From assembly GCF_900104395.1 (NCBI RefSeq), contig NZ_FMXX01000022.1: a stretch of 41,548 bases of DNA. One strand, written 5' to 3'. Origin of the DNA: Fusobacterium_C necrophorum. Its GTDB lineage: Bacteria; Fusobacteriota; Fusobacteriia; Fusobacteriales; Fusobacteriaceae. The position numbers and the translations under genes were made by a program. This document shows, one piece after another, positions 8,441-17,100 of the stretch. Numbering within the stretch: the first letter of the stretch is position 1; each line of letters starts with the position of its first letter. The notes beneath the pieces were generated by a model. The model was not told where the DNA came from and searched no databases. It was given only the letters and a program-made list of their open reading frames with translations.

Positions 8441-9124
8441 TTATAATAACCCTTCCTCTAAAAAACTAAAATATGAATGCTTACTGACAATAATATGTTC
8501 CAACAGTAAGACATCAAACAGCTTCAAAGCCTCTTTCATTTCTCTGGTCAGCTCAATATCTTGGCGAGAAGGTCGAGTATGTCCTGAAGGATGATTATGA
8601 GCAAAAATAATGGATTTTGCCTTATATTTCAACACCTTTTCCAAAATTTCTCTCGGATACACTGCACTCCTATCAATGCTCCCGTGAAATAACTCCTCCA
8701 AACAAAGCAACCTATTTGCTGTATTTAAAAATAATACCAAAAATATCTCCCTATTTTCAAAGCCAATTTGTGCTCTCACATAAGAAATCAAATCTTCTTT
8801 CCTATGAATATGAATATTTTCTTCTTTCTGCAATGGCTTTCGAAACAATTCTGTTTCAAGATCTCCAACAAATCGTAATAAAATACTCGTATTCTCTTTC
8901 ACACCTTTTATTGTTTCCAATTCTTCCTTACTTGCCTTGCAAACAGATTCCAAGTTGCCAAATTTATGTAATAATTCTTTTGCCAAAGCCTTTGTATCCC
9001 TTCTTGGTAAAGCATAAGTCAATAATAATTCCAAGACTTCATATTCCTGTAACGAAGAAAAACCTCGTTCCAAATAACGCTTTCGTAATCGTTCTCTATG
9101 ACCTGCATTACTCAGAATTTCCAT
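8441..9124 (-). CDS. radC: RadC/JAMM-family DNA repair-associated protein
   Basis: The protein has 227 residues, the normal family length. The N-terminal half has the helix-hairpin-helix-like region (KEELETIKGVKE). The C-terminal JAMM/MPN domain carries the metal site HNHPSG, followed by TRPSRQDIELT and a conserved Glu in the preceding strand region. RadC proteins are near-universal, and their biochemical role remains uncertain despite the repair label. The gene lies 17 nt after cobT and directly abuts ricT, so it is co-transcribed with cobalamin genes without an obvious functional link. Confidence 0.9.
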   Translation of the reverse strand: MEILSNAGHRERLRKRYLERGFSSLQEYEVLELLLTYALPRRDTKALAKELLHKFGNLESVCKASKEELETIKGVKENTSILLRFVGDLETELFRKPLQKEENIHIHRKEDLISYVRAQIGFENREIFLVLFLNTANRLLCLEELFHGSIDRSAVYPREILEKVLKYKAKSIIFAHNHPSGHTRPSRQDIELTREMKEALKLFDVLLLEHIIVSKHSYFSFLEEGLL

Positions 9125-9141
9125 AAATTGTAGACTCCTTC

Positions 9142-10200
9142 CTACTGCTCGTAGAACATATCATAAATTTCCTTTGGAGTTCTTAAGATTTGAAACATAG
9201 CAAAGGCACAGTCTATCATGGGATATACCAACACAGCTCCTGTCCCCTCTCCCAGCCTCATTTTCATTTGTAAAAAAGTACTCTCCCCCAGTTCCTCTAG
9301 AATAATTCTCATTCCGGGCTCCTCGCTTTGATGACTGAAAATACAATAATCCTGTACCTCCGCTTTCAATCGACAAGCAATCAAAGCAGCTACGGCAGAA
9401 ATAAATCCGTCCACAATCATCGCCTTTCGATAAAAAGCACTTCCCAAATAACAACCCACTAAAAAAGCAATGTCATAGCCACCCACAATCCTTAAAATTT
9501 CCAGACTTTCTTTTCCAAATAATTGATATTTCTGACAAGCATCTTGAATGATTTGTTTTTTTCGTAGTAGACCTTCTTCCGAAAGTCCTCCGCCATGCCC
9601 GACCACATCATGAATATTTTTTTGAGTCATCGCATACAACACCGCCGAACTCGTAGTCGTATTTCCGATTCCCATTTCTCCATTCGAAAAAATATCATAT
9701 TCTTTTTGCTTCTCTCCTATAAAAGAAAAACCTTCCAAAATTGCTCTTTCACACTCTTCTTTTGTCATCGCGGCTTCTTTTGTAAAATTTCTGCTACCCC
9801 TTCTTATTTTTTTTCGATAAAAATTTGAATATTCCTTTTGAATGTCCTCCTTCATTCCAATATCTACCACTTGTAAATCAATTCCCAATTGCTTTGTGAA
9901 AATACCAATGGTAGCCATATTATGTAACATGGCTTCCGATACTAAACGAGTATATTCCAAAGGGCAGGAAGATACCTGTTCTTCAATAATGCCATTATCT
10001 GCCACAGCGACAATATGACACTTTCTCTGAATTGGAGGCAAGGGATAGGAATAGATTCCCGCCATTTTCTGCACCAATTCTTCCAACACTCCCAAACTTC
10101 TTTCAGGCTTCATCTTCTCCTTTAATATTTTCGTTACCCGTTGAATGGAATGCACATCTTTACCCACAATTCCGGAAAGAATATCCTCCAAGCCTTTCAT
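9142..10200 (-). CDS. cobT: Nicotinate-nucleotide--dimethylbenzimidazole phosphoribosyltransferase
   Basis: The protein has 352 residues, standard for CobT. Visible family motifs are VAVADNGIIEE near residue 65, the glycine-rich GEMGIGNTTTSSA near 175, GHGGGLSEEG near 202, and the C-terminal LGEGTGAVL, whose Glu is the catalytic base. It converts nicotinate mononucleotide and a lower-ligand base to alpha-ribazole phosphate, the nucleotide-loop precursor of cobalamin. It follows cobC by 10 nt in the cobU-S-C-T order. The actual base used by this organism is not readable from sequence. Confidence 0.95.
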   Translation of the reverse strand: MKGLEDILSGIVGKDVHSIQRVTKILKEKMKPERSLGVLEELVQKMAGIYSYPLPPIQRKCHIVAVADNGIIEEQVSSCPLEYTRLVSEAMLHNMATIGIFTKQLGIDLQVVDIGMKEDIQKEYSNFYRKKIRRGSRNFTKEAAMTKEECERAILEGFSFIGEKQKEYDIFSNGEMGIGNTTTSSAVLYAMTQKNIHDVVGHGGGLSEEGLLRKKQIIQDACQKYQLFGKESLEILRIVGGYDIAFLVGCYLGSAFYRKAMIVDGFISAVAALIACRLKAEVQDYCIFSHQSEEPGMRIILEELGESTFLQMKMRLGEGTGAVLVYPMIDCAFAMFQILRTPKEIYDMFYEQ

Positions 10201-10210
10201 ATCGACCCCT

Positions 10211-10792
10211 TTATATCAACTTTGTCAATACAGGAAAATTATCCTTTACTTCTAAGATAACAAGCCCACCATTGATAATTTTAAATTTCCAATAACTTTC
10301 TAAATTTTTAGACATGACATAACTTAAAAAGGAACAGATGACTCCCCAATGACTTACAATAAGATGATTCTTTTTTAAATCCAAAGAAAAGATATATTCG
10401 ATCACTCTTTTTTGTAACATTTCTAAACTTTCCCCTGTTTCATAGTTATATTGTCGCCAATCTGTAACACTTTTCTCATACTGCTTAGGATAACGTTCCA
10501 CAATCTCCTGATAGGTTAAGCCCTCAAAAATTCCAAAATTAATTTCTTCCAGTCTTTGATCGAATACAATATCCTTTCCTAAAAAATTAATAAGCTCCGC
10601 CGTCTCTTTGGTTCTCTTCAAAGGACTCGCATGAATATAATCATAGCAATCGATTTCCTGCTCCAGACGTTTTTTTGCCTCTTGAGCCTGTATTTTCCCC
10701 AAATCATTCAGGGAAGGGTCTAATTTTCCGAAATAAATTCGATCTGCGTTCATCTGTGTCTGTCCATGTCGAACTAAAATAATTTTTCCCAT
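10211..10792 (-). CDS. cobC: Alpha-ribazole phosphatase (histidine phosphatase superfamily)
   Basis: The protein has 193 residues. The phosphohistidine motif LVRHGQTQMN is at the N-terminus; HASPLKRTKETA and the C-terminal VSHWGVI give the second catalytic His. This architecture is shared by phosphoglycerate mutase-like phosphatases. The placement between cobS and cobT, with 15- and 10-nt gaps, supports the CobC role: removal of the phosphate from alpha-ribazole-5'-phosphate or adenosylcobalamin-5'-phosphate. Without the context it could only be called a generic histidine phosphatase. Confidence 0.85.
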   Translation of the reverse strand: MGKIILVRHGQTQMNADRIYFGKLDPSLNDLGKIQAQEAKKRLEQEIDCYDYIHASPLKRTKETAELINFLGKDIVFDQRLEEINFGIFEGLTYQEIVERYPKQYEKSVTDWRQYNYETGESLEMLQKRVIEYIFSLDLKKNHLIVSHWGVICSFLSYVMSKNLESYWKFKIINGGLVILEVKDNFPVLTKLI

Positions 10793-10807
10793 ATCTCTCC
10801 CTATACT

Positions 10808-11626
10808 CTAACAATAAATAATAAGCCATTCTGTTGCATAAATACAAATATATAAAAAAAATCCATACATTACTTCTGACAACTCCACAAGAGCTCCTAA
10901 TGTATCCCCTGTAATTCCCCCAATTTTATGCTGTACCAATTTTCCAAACAAATATTGAAACAACATAAGAAGCAAACAAGAAATTCCTAAAGCAACAATG
11001 ACAGAAAATACTGCTTTACTCAAATACCACACAACTCCTAAAATACTTCCTGTCAGTAACATAGAAAACACCAACTCTTTCTTTCCGGTATAATCCACAA
11101 AGCTCTTTCCCATTCCGGTTGCTCTGGCATAAGGAAAAAAAGCACAGTGAATAACACTCCCCAATCTTGCAATGACGGGCATAGTTATCAAGAAGATTGC
11201 AAAATAATTCTTTCCTAAGGCATAAAATAATTCTGCAAAAATACTCCATTTCAATAAAAAATAAAAGATAAGAGCAAGAGCTCCATTGGTTCCTAACCTT
11301 GAGTCTTTCATAATTTCCAAAATTTTCTGTTTGCTTCGATAGCTGAACATCCCGTCAAAAGTATCTGCCAAGCCGTCCAAATGCAAAGCTCCGGTAATTG
11401 CTACTTCCAATAATAAAATCAATACACTTAATAAAAAAGGAAAAATAGGGGATGTAAGAAAGGAAATCCCTCTTGCAAATAAATATAAAATCAATCCAAT
11501 GACCAAACCAATCACGGGAAAAAATTTCATAGATTTTCCTAACTCTTCGGAATCAAACTCTGTTTTTCCTTTTTTTGATACCGGTAGCCTTGTCATAAAA
11601 GAAAATAACAACATCAGTTTTTTCAT
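10808..11626 (-). CDS. cobS: Adenosylcobinamide-GDP ribazoletransferase (cobalamin synthase)
   Basis: This is a 272-residue polytopic membrane protein. The conserved CobS signature GALHLDGLADTFDGMFS lies near residues 80-96, followed by MKDSRLGTNGALAL. Several hydrophobic helices follow, and a C-terminal IGGITGDTLGALVELSE closes the family pattern. It joins adenosylcobinamide-GDP to alpha-ribazole(-phosphate) at the inner membrane, the final condensation of cobalamin synthesis. It lies 19 nt downstream of cobU, whose product supplies the GDP-activated substrate. Confidence 0.95.
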   Translation of the reverse strand: MKKLMLLFSFMTRLPVSKKGKTEFDSEELGKSMKFFPVIGLVIGLILYLFARGISFLTSPIFPFLLSVLILLLEVAITGALHLDGLADTFDGMFSYRSKQKILEIMKDSRLGTNGALALIFYFLLKWSIFAELFYALGKNYFAIFLITMPVIARLGSVIHCAFFPYARATGMGKSFVDYTGKKELVFSMLLTGSILGVVWYLSKAVFSVIVALGISCLLLMLFQYLFGKLVQHKIGGITGDTLGALVELSEVMYGFFLYICIYATEWLIIYC

Positions 11627-11645
11627 CTGCTCACCCCTATGCTTT

Positions 11646-12212
11646 CTACTTCAAACGTAACTTTGTCCCTGACACAATAAAATAAGACTCCTGAGCTTCC
11701 TCTGCAACCAATTGATTGGCTCTACCACAAATGTCCCGAAAATATCTTCCAAGAGGATAGGGAGGAACCAATCCCATTCCCAATTCGTTAGAAACGACAA
11801 CCAAATCATAGGATGTCTTTTTGATTTTCTCCAAAAAAGTGGAAATTTCCTCTAAGATATATTTTTCCAATTCTTGTATTCTTTCCTGAGAAATATTCTC
11901 CCAATCTTCCTGTTCTTCCAATAATACATTACTCACCATATTAGTAATGCAATCCAATAAAATAACTCCTCTGGTTGCCTCTTTCATAGAAGCTTTTACC
12001 AAATCATATAAGTTGCGATAACCTTCTAAAGTATCCCATTCCTTTCCTCGACGTTCTACATGAAGTTTTACTCTTTCCTTCATTTCTTCATCAAACACGA
12101 CAGCAGTTGCCAGATAAATTTTATGATCATAGTGACGATCCAAAATATATTGCTCTGAGTGAGCACTTTTCCCACTACGAGCCCCTCCGGTAAAATAAAT
12201 AATCCTACCCAT
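11646..12212 (-). CDS. cobU: Adenosylcobinamide kinase / adenosylcobinamide-phosphate guanylyltransferase
   Basis: The protein has 188 residues. The P-loop GGARSGKS is at residues 8-15. LDCITNMVSN and ELGMGLVPPYPLGRYFRD with GRANQLVA are strongly diagnostic of CobU. It phosphorylates adenosylcobinamide and transfers GMP to it. It is the first gene of the operon, with GGAGAG 7-8 nt before the ATG and a canonical promoter at 12249-12277. The leader is only about 30 nt, leaving no room for a cobalamin riboswitch. Confidence 0.95.
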   Translation of the reverse strand: MGRIIYFTGGARSGKSAHSEQYILDRHYDHKIYLATAVVFDEEMKERVKLHVERRGKEWDTLEGYRNLYDLVKASMKEATRGVILLDCITNMVSNVLLEEQEDWENISQERIQELEKYILEEISTFLEKIKKTSYDLVVVSNELGMGLVPPYPLGRYFRDICGRANQLVAEEAQESYFIVSGTKLRLK

Positions 12213-12248
12213 AATGATCTCTCCTTTTTACTGTAAATCGTTCTTTTT

Positions 12249-12277
12249 ATTATAACATTTCTACTAATAAAATTCAA
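12249..12277 (-). promoter_or_regulatory. Sigma70 promoter of the cobU-trmN6 operon
   Basis: Minus strand TTGAAT (12272-12277), 17-nt spacer, TATAAT (12249-12254). Transcription would begin near 12242, about 30 nt before the cobU ATG. No other promoter of this quality was seen between the seven genes. Confidence 0.75.
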
Positions 12278-12426
12278 GAAGACATCTTAGCTCGCTTCCA
12301 CTTGGAAAAAGCATCAAAACCTCTTTTCTAGATATGTGCTTTTTTTGAACTCATCATTCTTATTTCTGAATTTTTTCTATCTTTTTTCTTTCTTTTTAGA
12401 AAAATACTTTTCTTTTTTGTTTTTTG

Positions 12427-12435
12427 TGATATACT
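12427..12435 (+). promoter_or_regulatory. Extended -10 promoter of the small lipoprotein gene
   Basis: TGATATACT is a TGN extension plus TATACT, about 55 nt upstream of the start codon. The -35 region is T-rich without a clear consensus. The stretch 12278-12426 between the two divergent promoters holds no gene I can support. Confidence 0.5.
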
Positions 12436-12489
12436 AATTCTCGTGAAAAGAAAAATTATTTTTATAACGAAAAAGGGAGTGGAACACGA

Positions 12490-12744
12490 ATGAAAAAATT
12501 ATTAGTACTTTTAGCTTTAATGTTAGGAATGGTTGCATGTGGACAAAAAGAAGAAGCTGCTCCAGCTGAAGAACAAACAGCTGTAGAACAAGCTGCTGAA
12601 GTAGTAGAAGAAGCTGCTACAGAAGCAACTGAAACTGTAGAACAAGCTGCTGAAGCTACAACAGAAGCTGCTGCTGAAGCTGCAGACGCTGTAAAAGAAG
12701 CTGCCGCTGACATGAAAGAAGCTGCTACTACTGACAAACAATAA
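12490..12744 (+). CDS. Small alanine/glutamate-rich lipoprotein
   Basis: The protein has 84 residues. The signal peptide MKKLLVLLALMLGMVAC ends in a lipobox (GMVAC, Cys17). The mature about 67 residues are almost only Ala, Glu, Thr, Val, Asp and Lys, with repeating EAAxEA-type spacing that predicts a long amphipathic helix. No family function can be named. Such peptides resemble Lpp-like helical outer-membrane lipoproteins in composition, but there is no C-terminal Lys/Arg peptidoglycan anchor. An AAGGGAGTGG ribosome site precedes the ATG. The gene stands alone, with its own promoter and a strong terminator, which suggests high expression. The antisense strand is open by composition only. Confidence 0.85.
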   Translation: MKKLLVLLALMLGMVACGQKEEAAPAEEQTAVEQAAEVVEEAATEATETVEQAAEATTEAAAEAADAVKEAAADMKEAATTDKQ

Positions 12745-12767
12745 TTGTCTTTGGGTTAAAAAGCAAA

Positions 12768-12799
12768 AACCTCTTGAAATATCAAGAGGTTTTTTATTT
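12768..12799 (+). terminator. Rho-independent terminator of the small lipoprotein gene
   Basis: A 10-bp perfect stem (12768-12777 with 12782-12791, AACCTCTTGA/TCAAGAGGTT) with a 4-nt loop is followed by a T-rich tract TTTTTTATTTTT. Confidence 0.93.
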
Positions 12800-12861
12800 T
12801 TGATTCTATAACAAAGCCTTCTATGATAGTATATTTACCATAGAAAGCTAAGTATCAAGAG

Positions 12862-14148
12862 TTAAAAGGAATATGAAACCTTGAAATAAATCGGGGGATT
12901 TTCTCTTGGCATATCTTGAGCATATTTTAATGCTTTTGAAAATGTCACACTTGCAACTATATTCCTTTTCTTAAACTTTATTCCTGTTGCTGCTCCTACT
13001 AATCTATCACTTTCCTTTCTATAATAGTCTCTAGATAAACCAAAGTCAAAACCAATAAAGGGAGAAATCCCTTCTCGTTCAAAAGAGAAAGTATTTGACA
13101 TATAAATCCCTTTATCTCCCTTTATTGTACTTTCTTTAAAGCCTCTTACACTATTCAAACCTCCCATTTCAAACTTATTTGCATCTAATAAATGGTCAGA
13201 GGTATAGCTAGCCGAAATATTTGCCGTATAATTAAAGTATCCATAATTTGTGGGAAAGAAACTTTTACTTAGATAAATATTCATGTTGTATTTTTTAAAC
13301 TCTTTATCAAATGGAAAACTCACTTGCTTATTATTCTTGTCTCCTTCCCCTCCCAAAAATCTTACTCCTCTTTCGATGCTAGGTTCCAAATAAAGCACAG
13401 CATTATTAAAATAATAATACATTCTGCTTCCCAAGAATATTTTATTACGTCTTTTGCTAGAAACTTCCAATTTTATTTCATTAAAATAGTTTTTAGTATC
13501 TTTTAAGTTAAAACCAAAGAAAAAATCTATTTTTTTTGTTGCATTTCGATACAGCACTTTAGAAAATTCTACATTATGGATATTTTCTACCTTTCTATTT
13601 TCATATTTTGAAGATAAAATCTTATTTTTTGTTTTTTCATGAGAAAAACTGTAACTTACTTTCCAATTTCTTATCGGTATAGCATAAGATAGACTATATA
13701 AGCTTTCCCTATGCTCTTTTCTATTTTTTGTAAGCCTTTCTTTCGTGTAAATTGAGAAATAATCTCCTCCTGAAAAGATATGATCACGTCCTAAACTTAA
13801 ATATAAATTTTCTCTGCCATAATCCTTATAATTGTTATTATCTAATGTTATGTTCGCATCCAATATTTTTTTTCTTTCAGTTTTTATAATAATATCATAA
13901 TAATTTTCTTTATTTGATGGTATCACCACAACTTGGGGTTCACTTAAATTTGTTTTCAAATTTTCTACTAATTGATCAAGTTGCTGTATGTTGAAAACAT
14001 CATTCTCCTTAAAAGGTAACATCAAAGAATAATTTCCATCAGTAATAATTTTATTTACATAAGTTTTGTTTTCCTTTAAAATATTTGCGAGACAATCGTT
14101 AGTAATGATACAAAATAAGAATATCATTTTTATAAAAGTAAATCTCAA
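12862..14148 (-). CDS. Two-partner secretion outer-membrane transporter (TpsB; FhaC/ShlB family), short form
   Basis: The protein has 428 residues, against about 550-590 for typical TpsB proteins. After a signal peptide (about residues 1-22) there is one POTRA-like unit (about 35-95, containing PFKENDVFNIQQLDQLVENL). The 16-strand-barrel region follows, with the L6 signature LNSVRGFKE (about residue 330) and a terminal Phe in FKVSYSF. The usual second POTRA and the plug helix are not evident. It should export the adjacent exoprotein across the outer membrane. The start is TTG, with AAAGGAG 6 nt upstream; the next ATG (codon 8) has no ribosome site and would break the signal peptide. It follows tpsA by 21 nt, an A-then-B order. 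Confidence 0.85.
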   Translation of the reverse strand: MRFTFIKMIFLFCIITNDCLANILKENKTYVNKIITDGNYSLMLPFKENDVFNIQQLDQLVENLKTNLSEPQVVVIPSNKENYYDIIIKTERKKILDANITLDNNNYKDYGRENLYLSLGRDHIFSGGDYFSIYTKERLTKNRKEHRESLYSLSYAIPIRNWKVSYSFSHEKTKNKILSSKYENRKVENIHNVEFSKVLYRNATKKIDFFFGFNLKDTKNYFNEIKLEVSSKRRNKIFLGSRMYYYFNNAVLYLEPSIERGVRFLGGEGDKNNKQVSFPFDKEFKKYNMNIYLSKSFFPTNYGYFNYTANISASYTSDHLLDANKFEMGGLNSVRGFKESTIKGDKGIYMSNTFSFEREGISPFIGFDFGLSRDYYRKESDRLVGAATGIKFKKRNIVASVTFSKALKYAQDMPRENPPIYFKVSYSF

Positions 14149-14169
14149 AAATATCTCCTTTTACCATTT

Positions 14170-17100
14170 TTAGATTAATTTTTCCGCACTATTTGTTGGA
14201 GTTCTCCAATTTTTTACCTTATCTCTCATCTGTTCAATTCTCTCTTTGGTGATCATTTTATCTTTTGCGTCAATATTAACTAATACTTTTCCATCTTTTT
14301 TATATTCAATTTGGTCTGTTGAAATTGAAAAATCTGGACTTTTTCCATCTATTCCAACAGAAGCTTTCAGTCCAACCCCTGCTTTTACATCAGTACTTTC
14401 TGTCTTATTTGTTACAACATCTGTTGTTGATTTTCCAGCCGCAAAAGAATAATTCACATTTCCTCCTACATTTCCATCTGCCGCTACTATATGATTCGAA
14501 GAAACTCCTATTTTTAAATCAACATCAACTCCTGCACCTCTTTTATCTTTGTAATAAAAGTCTGTTTTATTATCTTCATTTACAGCTGCAGCTTTATGAT
14601 TCACTTTTCCTACCTCTACAGTTGTATTTAAACTTTTTTTATTCAAATCAGTTCCGCCATTGTAACTAGCTTGAACACCTACACCAATTTTAGCATTGGC
14701 TCCATCTGCTATATTGACTCCTACATTTTCGTTAACTGATACACCAACCTTTAAAGAATTTTCTTCTTTATGAATCGTTTTCTTCCCTGCTAAAAGATTA
14801 ACTTTTCCAGGAGTTTCTGTGTTAAACTCTTGAGCTTTTAAATAAGTGTTTTTTAAAGTAATATCTCCTTCATCTGCCTTTATATTTAACTTCCCTTTCG
14901 CTTTCAAAGAAGAAGCTGTTGTTTCCGTAGTAGTAGAAGTTTTATTAGTGTATTCTACCCCTACTCCCTGACTTGATTTTATTCCTAAAATGTCTTTTTT
15001 AGTTAGATTTGGAATCGTTTCTTTTAAATCTTTGATTGTTTCTTCTGCTTTTTGAGCTAACCCGAGTATATCTTTCTTTTCTAACATCTCTTTACTTTTT
15101 AGAACATCATTTGCCAAATCATTCAATTTATTGACATTTTCATTAGAAAAAGCGATGTCACCTTTTACAGAAAGATCAAGCTTATGATTAACCTCTTTCG
15201 TTACATTTTCCTTTGTAGTGGTTTCTACTTTTTTACCTCTTAAGTTAACATCATTTTGAGAATTGATATCGGTATTTCCTATATCAGTGACCCCATTAGA
15301 ACCTATAGTCACATCACCACTTTCCGAGGTAATGTTGTTATTTACATAATTTTTACTTTCTTTTATGCTCTTATTAACTTCCATTTTTGCGTAAACTTTC
15401 GCTCTGGCTTCCGCTTTTTTAAATTCATTCTCTTTTTCTAAAAGACCTTTTATCCCGGAAGTTTTTCCCGTTGCTGTATTATCTAAAGTGTTTGCTTCCC
15501 CAGCTGCTCCCATTCCAGCAAAAGCAATCTTTCCTTCTACACCAAAGCCAGCTTTCACATCTGTTTCTTTTTTTATTTCTGTTGAAGCTAAAGCATCACT
15601 GTAATTATTTGCCTCACCATTCATAGTTACGCTTCCAGCTTTCACAAAAACAGATTGTTTATACAAATCTCTTTTTGCATGTACATTTGCTTTTTCTCCA
15701 GCTTCAATCATAGTAGACACTACATCTTTTTTCTCCAAAGACTTTTTATAACTATTGATAGCACCGCTACCCCATTCCATCTTATTTAATTCCTCTTTCT
15801 TAGAATTCAAAGAAGCTAGTAATTTTATATCTTCTTCGGCTTCTAAGTTAACTTTTTTTCCTGCTTTTATTTTACTTGATACAACAGTTAAATTTTTTGA
15901 TTTTATATTTATATTTCCTTCCGATTTTAAGTTGCTTCCTACTATGTCAAGATTTTCTTTTGAAGCCTTATCTATTTTTAATAATTTGTAGACTCCTTTT
16001 TTATTTTTTCCTCTGCTATCTGAATAAAAATTACTATAATCAATATTATTGCTATTTTTGATATTGACATTTCCCTCAGAAATGATTTGGATTATGCTGT
16101 CAGCATTTTTTCCTGAAATCAGTGAACCCTCAATAGCAGCACCATCTTTTGCAGTGATAAAAATTTTATTAGCAATTATTTTAGAAGGTGTAGATTCCAC
16201 TTTAGCTTGTAAAGCTTTTGTATATTGATGATCTCTTAAAATATATTTTTTTCCTTCTATTAATTCGGCCTTATAATTTGCATTGATTGTACTGATATCT
16301 TTTACATTTAACTTATCAGAGTCTATTTTTATAAGTCCATCTTTTGCCTCTACATCTGCACCATAAATATTTAAGTTCTTGGATTTGATTCCAACAGCCT
16401 TATTTGCAGTAACATCTGTTTCTTTAATAATCGCATGTTCCCCAGAAGATTTGAAACCAAGTTCTGAAGATAAATTTATATCTTTACCAGCTTCAAGAAG
16501 AATTTTATCAGCAGAAACTTTAGCTCCCTTCACATCAATATTGTTTTTAGAATAAAGAATCGCACTGTCTTCCGCTGCAATATCTGCATTTACATTTGTT
16601 ATATTATCGGCTTCCATATAAACATTTTTCGCTTTTATATTAGCATTTTTAACATCTGAAATCGTTGATTGTAAACTTTCCGTTTTCGTAGATGCTACTT
16701 CAAATATTTCTTTTTTAGTCATAACATTAGAACCACCAAGTTCAATCACTTTTCCAGAAGCTTTCAAGTCATTTCCTGCTTCTATTGAATAAGTTCCATT
16801 TGTAAAACTTATGGCTGCTTCTTTATTCCAATCTTTTTCATCTTTTATTCGTTCCCTTGTTCTCCAATCAGCCCCTAATAAACCACTTAAAACTTTATTT
16901 AATTGAGGGTCATCAATTTGTTTTAAGGCTGTGTAATATTCTTTATTTTTCTTTTGAGTCATTATTTTTAAAGCATCCAACAAGCTTCCATCTGTTAAAG
17001 AAGAGTTTCCATTAAAATATGCGTTATCAACTAGACTTCTGTGCTCCCAACGAAGATCTACTTTTATTCTTTTTAAAAGATCTTCTAGCTTTATTCCTTC

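Noticed and set aside
8617..9126. 169-codon plus-strand frame antisense to radC
   Set aside because: The opposite strand encodes a clear RadC protein; this frame has no family features.
12278..12426. AAAAAGCA/TGCTTTTT inverted repeat as a terminator
   Set aside because: The 23-nt loop is long, there is no upstream plus-strand gene to terminate, and the stem is mostly A-T.
12462..12737. Two long minus-strand frames opposite the small lipoprotein (Ala/Ser-rich and Ser/Phe-rich)
   Set aside because: They arise from GCT/GAA codon repetition in the lipoprotein gene. The plus strand has the promoter, ribosome site, signal peptide and terminator.
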